A stretch of DNA of 64,000 nucleotides from Ascaphus truei (Eukaryota > Chordata > Amphibia > Anura > Ascaphidae), in assembly GCA_036426205.1 (NCBI GenBank), contig CM071568.1, forward strand, positions 47,957,248 through 48,021,247, read 5' to 3'. The translations under genes were made by a program, and so were the position numbers. Shown one piece after another: positions 57,930 to 64,000 of the stretch. Each line of letters starts with the position of its first letter. Positions within the stretch are counted from its first letter, which is position 1. The notes beneath the pieces are model-generated. The model ran no database searches and had not been told where the DNA came from. It saw only the letters and a program-made list of their open reading frames with translations.

Positions 57930-60130
57930 CCTAATACACACACACTTGAAAAACTAAAATAAAGGAGGGAAGTCTGGTAAAGGGAGGGGGAATATTTGAA
58001 TTTGTAGTTAAAAAAAAAAAGGAATAAAAAAAAAACCCAAATGGCACAACGAATCAGTAATGTATTTATTTTTTTACATCTCAAAGTGGTGCTTCTATTT
58101 AATACACTATGTGATTATAAATTCCATTAGTGAACTGACATCTCTATAGAGACAGGCATTCATTAAAATTACTAAAGCAAAGCATCCCTATCTACAACGG
58201 CATAAATGTGGAAATGTCTGCTTCTCACCCATTTGCTTAACTCACATATTTGCACAGTTAATACAAGGCAACATTCTTTCAACGATTTATGCACACTAGG
58301 TTTCGCTAGCAAAATATTGAAAAGTACAATTATACCCAGAAAACCGGATTTTCATGAGAAAAAAAATAAGAGGGAAAAAAAAAGAGCTTTAGAAAACATT
58401 TAGCTTTTTATGTTTCTCTTTCATATTTCATTCTATACATTGAGCCAGTATTCATTATTTCCAGTCCCTCGAAGAAAAAAAGTCAACATACAAGATACTC
58501 TCTAACGTGCTACCACAGTATAAAAGAAGTGTTGTACACTAAAGAATAAACAACTGTGGGGTGCCACGATGAAAAGCTTCTGCACTTCTGCTTTTTTTTA
58601 TGCACCTTAACTATTACCCTCTGCAAAATGCATAGCCAGAAAGGTACATACTTTTCCATTGGAAGCAAAGCTTTACTGGGAAGGCACTGCTGACCCCATG
58701 TGATGAGCATTTCCAACTGGTGGAGCGTCAACGTCTACAGTTGGGTGGCTTTCAGCAGACGGACGTATTGGTAATAGATACTGTATAGACTACTTGATGA
58801 AAGAAAGGAATTAAAGGCTGAGAAACCTGGGCACAAAACTGTACCTCATGCATCAACAGAAAGAAAAATCCCAGCTAGGATTTATATTATTATTTTAAAA
58901 AAAGGGGAAAAAAGTAACCTTTTTGCTGCACTATAGATGTAGGTACCAGGCACACTGGAGTTGTGACATGCTAGAGAGGCCCCACTCAGCAGCATAGTTA
59001 TAAAAAAAAAAAAAATGTTTTCTAGACGATCAGGCCGATTGCTCCTCTGGAGTGGTTGATCTGATAGGAACAGAAGTGGAGCCCTGAAGACACCCCTTTA
59101 TATCTGCAGTGGCCACGTGATGTACACTAAAACAATCACATGGCTGCAAGTGCCGGGAGGTCGTAGTACTCGAGTGCTGCCGGACATTCGGCATTGTAAA
59201 GGTTACTAGATCTGGTGCTAGTTTTTTACAAGGGAATGTGCTACGGGCATTGACCAGCTATTGAGGTCAGTTTGCGTTACTGCTGTAAACGATGCTGTAA
59301 ATGAAGAGGACTTAAAAAGGTAAAAAAACAAAAATAGGAGTGCATGAAAATGAAACCAAGAGAAGCCAAAATTAATACATATATTTTATATCATAAAAAA
59401 TAGTTCATCATACAAACATACATATAGCAGAAATATATCAAATGAGTATGCCCTGCTGATCACAGGAGATTAGGAGCTGCGTGGTGAAATCGGTTAACCG
59501 TCGTTTGGAGGGACAGCACGCTCAATAGAACATTTTTAGGACTTAAAAAGGTGCAATCCCATATACAGTAACCTGCCAAAAGATAACATTTTAGTAAAGA
59601 ATGTAACAGTCTAATTCGCATTTCCTTATCTAACCATACTAACGACACAAGTTTGCCTGCTTCCAATTTTTAGGAAATGAATTCGAAGTTGATTGTTAGG
59701 GGATGAATTTGAATGGGGAAGTGTTTCTCAATCATGGGGTTTCTTTATCTTTATCAGAGAGCAAGTAAAGATAATACAGAACTTGGTGACATCCACAATA
59801 GGGAGTGTCCAGTGCAAAACCAAACCCATCCCAAATCTCTGTTCATCATATCAACAAATGTATTTAAAAAAATGATTTAAATATACTAATATACTTATGT
59901 CAGATTTGGGTGCAAAGGCTTCAACACCCAATCCACATCCCCCCCACCGCCACTCCTCCTTCCACCACAAAAGGTGTAACTTCTAAACATGTCACTGGCA
60001 TCATTAGTTCACTTTGGTCCGAGATGGGATTGTCCCATTAGGACACGCTTTTACAAACTTTTAGAATTCCCCTTGATTTCAGGGCTTTCAGCATTTCTGA
60101 TTTCGAAGACAATAAAAAAGATGAACTAGG
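57930..60130. other. Unassigned intronic stretch
   Basis: AT-rich with several poly-A tracts (58010-58035, 59005-59018). Nothing recognised. The 73-codon minus-strand frame at 58510-58731 lacks any family resemblance. Confidence 0.5.
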
Positions 60131-60139
60131 TTTCACAGA

Positions 60140-60965
60140 ATTACAGAGTTGATGAGGTTGGAAAAAGACGTGTGTCCATCAAGTTCAACCTACAGTATGC
60201 TAAATTTAGACGACAGTCATCCTATATTTGTGTAGCCAGGTATCCCCATGCTACTAATCTGCCCTACCCAACATCTAAGCCCTGGTACCAGCGCAGGCAG
60301 TGTTAGGGTCAAATCTATGCTCTTGCTGCTGCAGCAGTAAACAACTCTCCTGGGTACAAAAGGGGCAGCAGATCCAAATTTAGAACGATCCCCTTCCTCA
60401 GGGAGATGGGAGAGAATTCCCTCCCCTCGGGGGAGTGTGAATAGCTACCCCATATTCCACCAGGGGATATGGGAGTCAGGGATAGACCTTTTGGGGCCTC
60501 AAGCCCTGGGGGTTGAGTCCAGGGACAAAGTGAGCAGCAAGCTGTGAGGTGATCTTCTGCTGGGTTGTGTAGGTCCAGTGGGAGTGAGGCTCTCTTGCTA
60601 AGAAAAGTATGCTGATTTATGCAGTGTACGGATGTACAAGAATAAAGACCCCACTTACTGTTTTGTACTCCTGCCTGAGACTGCAGTTCTTCAGGGGGAG
60701 GCGAGTGTGTTTTCCACAGGGGACTGCAGCTATCTATGATAGACCCTGTGAGAATGGAGGTGCTGTACTAGCGAGAAAGAACCACCCAGCACTGAAAGCC
60801 TGTCCTGCTTATCCCCAAACACCACCGGTGGATGCTCAGGGCCTTCCTGTAAGCCAAGCAGTTAGCACCAATAGAAGGTAACAACATAGATCTCACGTCG
60901 GGTGAGGGAGCACATGTTACATTTGTATTTACAGTATCTTGATCCAGAGGAAGGTCAACAAAATA
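60140..60965 (+). repeat. Older dispersed repeat split by a solo LTR
   Basis: The left part has AGTTGATGAGGTTGGAAAAA and TCCATCAAGTTCAACCT; the right part, after the LTR, resumes at TATCTTGATCCAGAGGAAGG. I recognise the two as halves of a repeat common in frog genomes, in which they are contiguous. Confidence 0.65.
60231..60921 (+). mobile_element. Solo LTR, 691 bp
   Basis: The ends are TGTAGCCAGGTATCCCCATG and GCACATGTTACA. The target duplication is TTTG on both sides (60227-60230 and 60922-60925). AGAATAAAGACCCC near 60640 is a plus-strand polyadenylation signal. The first bases resemble those of the 3853 LTR (TGTAGCCAGGT-TCCCCA), but the bodies differ. No second LTR or internal sequence nearby. 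Confidence 0.88.
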
Positions 60966-61195
60966 AAACAATATCTTTATGTTACGGTCTTATGATGTGG
61001 ATTAGTGGCATTGATGAAGGCACACTTGAGCGCCACCCAGCACTGTACCACTCGACCATTTTACTAGTGGTTTCATTTACTAGACCGCATAAGGAATGTA
61101 ATCCCCCGTGTTTTGGGTTCAGCAGGAAATGGCAATGTAGATCTACTCAATATTCAACAATAAGGGGCTATGGCCAAGTCCCCGAGGGAGGCTGC

Positions 61196-62050
61196 TGAAC
61201 GCGCGCCAGACCTGCCGCAGTTGAGCGGCTTGGTAGTACTTCAGTATGTCTGGTACTCCTATGCCTCACCTCTCGCTCCAGGCCAGCATAACTGACCTTG
61301 CCGTCCTGGGCCTTTTACCTTGCCAGATAATTTGAAATATTCTGTTTTGTAGGGATTTTATTTTGTTTCTGGGTATATGGACCGGGAGGGTCTGAAAAAA
61401 AAATATATAACGGAGGGGGTATATTTACTTTGACTGAAATTTTTCTCCCGATATCCGGAATCTATCCCAGTCCATTAAATCTTTATTTTAATATCTTATC
61501 GAATAGGGGTGGGTAGTTACATTGAAAGAGGGAATTATAGTGCCTAGTCACATTTACTCCGAGATATTTAATGTGAGAGGAACTCCATCTATAATTGAAA
61601 TTCAGTTGAAGAAGTTTCATTTCGGGTGTCGGGAGGTTCAAATTTAAGGCCTCGGATTTGTCATGATTGATTTTGTAGCCTGAGATTTTCCTGAATTCTG
61701 TAAATACATTTTGGAGATTGGGTAATGACGTTTGTGGGTTGGTTAATGTTAAGATAATATCGTCTGCGAATAACGAAATGTTGTAGTTTATTTTCCCTAT
61801 TGTAATTCACTGGATGTTTAAAGTTGTTCTAATATTTGAGGCCCGTGGTTCTATTGACAAGGCGAAGGGGAGAGGGGATAGTGGGCAACCCTATCTTTTC
61901 CATGTCTTATTTTTAAATCGGGACCATATTATTCCCTGGGAGTTTGAGGATCGCCGTTGGATTCCGATATAGAGCTCGTACACCTTCTAGGAGGGGACCA
62001 GTCAAGCCGAATGTCTGTATTGTGCTGTCCAAAAATAGGTATATATTGAA
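61196..62050 (-). pseudogene. L1-type LINE, ORF2 reverse transcriptase fragment
   Basis: Minus-strand translation gives, in order, GCPLSPLPFALSIEPRASNI (about 61890-61830), INYNISLFADDIILTLTN with the FADD motif intact (61785-61741), EFRKISGYKINHDKSEALN (about 61690-61640), SSHIKYLGVNVTRHYNSLF (about 61580-61525) and LPVHIPRNKIKSLQNRIFQI (to about 61330). This is the palm and early thumb part of L1 ORF2. Stops and at least one frameshift occur. Both ends are truncated. It is a different LINE clade from the L2/CR1-like copies. Confidence 0.88.
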
Positions 62051-62059
62051 TTGCCTACC

Positions 62060-62835
62060 CCACAAGGGGTTGTTAATACTCCCTGAGTAAAAACATCCCT
62101 TCCACAGTTAATCACAGAACAGGGAGTATGGATTCACGTAAGATGCACAAAACAAATGTATCCATATATATGTTAAATGCATCACTCACAATGTTCCTAT
62201 TTGAGAGGAAACAATTCACAGATAGTAGCAATATCTCTACTTTGGAGTCTGTTAGTACTTGGCATCTAATATCATTCATACTCAAATTAGTGCATTTAGA
62301 TAAGCTACTCAGAGTACAGTGAAACCTTAATTGAAGTCTCTAAACAATACTGTGCACTTAAATAGGCTTCTCCAAGTATAGTGAAACCTTATTAAAGTCT
62401 CTAAATAATACTGTTAGTATATGATGTTAAATGACAACCTATGAAAGTAAGTAGGTGTATTATTCAAAGTGCATATCGTTTAGCAGTATAAACAGGGGTA
62501 TACATTTAAAGAGAAAATACCAGCGCAAGAAACATGTTCCAATATTGAAAAATGTATATTAAATGTGAAATAAAAAAAGCACAAACTGCATTGCAGGACT
62601 GTGAAAAATCGGGTTACACCCGGAGCAGGCGGCTTTTTGAGCTTATTGGCCATGGTGGTTGGTTTCAGATCCGTCCAAAAAGTTTGAGTCTGGGAGGGGA
62701 AATCGTCTTTTTAATCACGTTATTCTATGAGGGTCCCTGGAGCACCCTCGCTAACCAACCATTCCTGCTGACATCACCTGACGTCTCCTCTACCTTTCAT
62801 CCTTAAACTATAAACGTCAGAAATACGCTCTGTGC
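62060..62835. other. Unassigned intronic stretch
   Basis: AT-rich; a phrase of about 30 bases around GTGAAACCTTAATTGAAGTC (62320) recurs once near 62380. Otherwise nothing. Confidence 0.5.
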
Positions 62836-62839
62836 CAAT

Positions 62840-63440
62840 GAGCATATTTTCCCGTCCCTTTGCTGGCTGGCATTCTCTAAAAGCTAATGAGCTCTGTGCT
62901 CATTTGCAGGTAATTTCCCAGAATCCCTAGCTGCCGTGGAAGCACTGTATGCTAAAAGAATGGTGAAAAGCAGGGTTGCAGATCTGTCTGAGATATGGTA
63001 ATGTGCTCACAAGTGATACAGGCAGTCCTCGGTTATCCGACACAATGCTTTACTCAAAATGGCGTTGGATAGCGAAACGTCAAAGCGAAACACGTTTTCC
63101 CATAGGAACACTGTTTAAATTAAAGGTTCCGTTCCTGAAGGCATTTTTAATGCTAAAATACACAAAATATTTTATGCAGGCAATATGATACGCAGCACAC
63201 ACGAATTATATAGTATAGATACTGTATTATATATATATATATAATATAACAAAATATAATATAATATATTATATAGTATAATATATATATTATGTACACA
63301 AACAACTTTGCAAAGCGTTGTAAGAGCGTTGGATAAGCCATTTTGGCGTTGTAAAAATGAACATAGGATAAGCCATTCGTTGTAAAGCGAAGTGTTGTAA
63401 AACGAGGACTGCCTGTATTTGTAGTTACTGTACGGGAGGT
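62840..63440 (+). repeat. Dispersed repeat of the 63515 family, split by Tigger element
   Basis: The family landmarks GTGCTCATTTGCAGGTAATT and AGCTGCCGTGGAAGCAC precede, and TATTTGTAG follows, the Tigger-type insertion. The family sequence reads through the junction (GTGATATTTGTA). Confidence 0.7.
63019..63415. mobile_element. Tigger/pogo-type miniature element
   Basis: The ends CAGGCAGTCCTCGGTTATCC and CGAGGACTGCCTG are inverted repeats flanked by TA (63017-63018 and 63416-63417). The interior repeats the GTTGGATAAGC/GCGAAAC words on both sides of an AT dinucleotide expansion (63228-63300). No coding capacity. Confidence 0.85.
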
Positions 63441-63514
63441 TTCCTTCTCCCCCACCCCTTCACTTTACCGACTATAACTTATTTAATATACAGTTAAAAT
63501 CTATCCCAGCGTCA

Positions 63515-63835
63515 TATTGCAAAGCCAGTATAATCATCCTCACAGACCCAAATGGTTGAAACAGCTGTCTGCGAGTAGGTTTACTGGCTATGCAATTCTT
63601 TAACCCAAGGTATGCTGAAAATCTATGTAATACAGCAGGCATAAGCTCATATGGCTCCATGATGACATGGATTAGAAGCAAAAAGGTGACACTGTGTGCT
63701 CATTTGCATGTCATTTCCCAAAATTCCTTGCTGCAGTGGAAGCACTATATGCCAAGAGAAAAAAATGGGGGAAAGCAGGGTTGCAGACCTTTCAGACATG
63801 TGAATGTGCTCACACGTGATATTTGTATTTGCTAA
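63515..63835 (+). repeat. Dispersed repeat, most complete copy
   Basis: Contains both halves of the family contiguously: GCGAGTAGGTTTACTGGCTA, GCATAAGCTCATATGGCTCC, GTGCTCATTTGCATGTCATT, TGCTGCAGTGGAAGCACTAT and CAGGGTTGCAGACCT. Used here as reference for the split copies. Class not recognised. Confidence 0.65.
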
Positions 63836-64000
63836 AAGCTATACAAACTCTTTAAAAATAGTACCGGTGTGTCTGGCTCTCTCACTGCCAAGTCTCATGT
63901 GATTCAGTAAATGGTGAACAATAGAGATGGGCTGAAATCTGGGTCATACAAATAGGTGCACACACACGGCACTGCAAACAGAAGCAGAAACAGTGATATC

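Larger units (their letters stand above)
15024..64000 (-). other. sdc2: sdc2 intron 1 (3' portion, inferred)
   Basis: Everything to the right of exon 2 is upstream in the transcript. Syndecan-2 genes are known for a very long first intron. No signal-peptide exon, CpG-island promoter or other host gene was recognised on either strand, so I infer that the rest of the window is intron 1. That inference fails if another gene's exons lie here unrecognised. Confidence 0.7.

Overview
The window looks like nuclear DNA from an amphibian, most likely a frog. The evidence is the density and type of its repeats: hAT, Tigger, PIF/Harbinger and piggyBac-type miniature elements, a Tc1 transposase, L2/CR1-like and L1 non-LTR retrotransposons, full and solo LTRs, MIR/CORE-like SINEs and long CA microsatellites. 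The species cannot be named from this sequence. There is no prokaryotic operon structure, and no rRNA, tRNA or CRISPR array was seen.

One host gene is recognisable: syndecan-2 (sdc2), on the minus strand, represented by three internal coding exons. They lie at 14912..15023, 10175..10317 and 2667..2796 in transcript order. All three are bounded by AG/GT splice signals and their phases fit together exactly (0-1, 1-0, 0-1). They encode the extracellular part of the core protein: an acidic stretch with Ser-Gly glycosaminoglycan attachment sites, a variable Ser/Thr-rich linker, and the juxtamembrane segment. The signal-peptide exon must lie to the right of the window and the transmembrane/cytoplasmic exon to the left. 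About 99% of the window is therefore sdc2 intron: the end of intron 1 (15024-64000), intron 2 (10318-14911), intron 3 (2797-10174) and the start of intron 4 (1-2666).

The introns are a layered record of transposition. Intron 4 holds a 183-bp-arm foldback and two hAT miniatures. Intron 3 holds a 5.9-kb LTR retroelement (3853-9796) with 1.8-kb LTRs, a 4-bp target duplication, a candidate primer-binding site and a polypurine tract, but no recognisable pol; a hAT miniature lies beside it. Intron 2 holds a broken L2/CR1-like reverse transcriptase split by a 650-bp hAT insertion.

Intron 1 holds two more copies of the same LINE, a second LINE relic, an L1 fragment, three solo LTRs plus a partial fourth, a frameshifted Tc1 transposase, several TTAA- and TA-flanked miniatures, four hairpin or foldback structures and six CA tracts, one containing a 25-base assembly gap.

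I found no new gene system. The most useful results are the nested insertions with readable target duplications, the foldbacks, and the probably non-autonomous LTR element whose two LTRs differ mainly by single-base indels, which raises doubts about base-level accuracy there.
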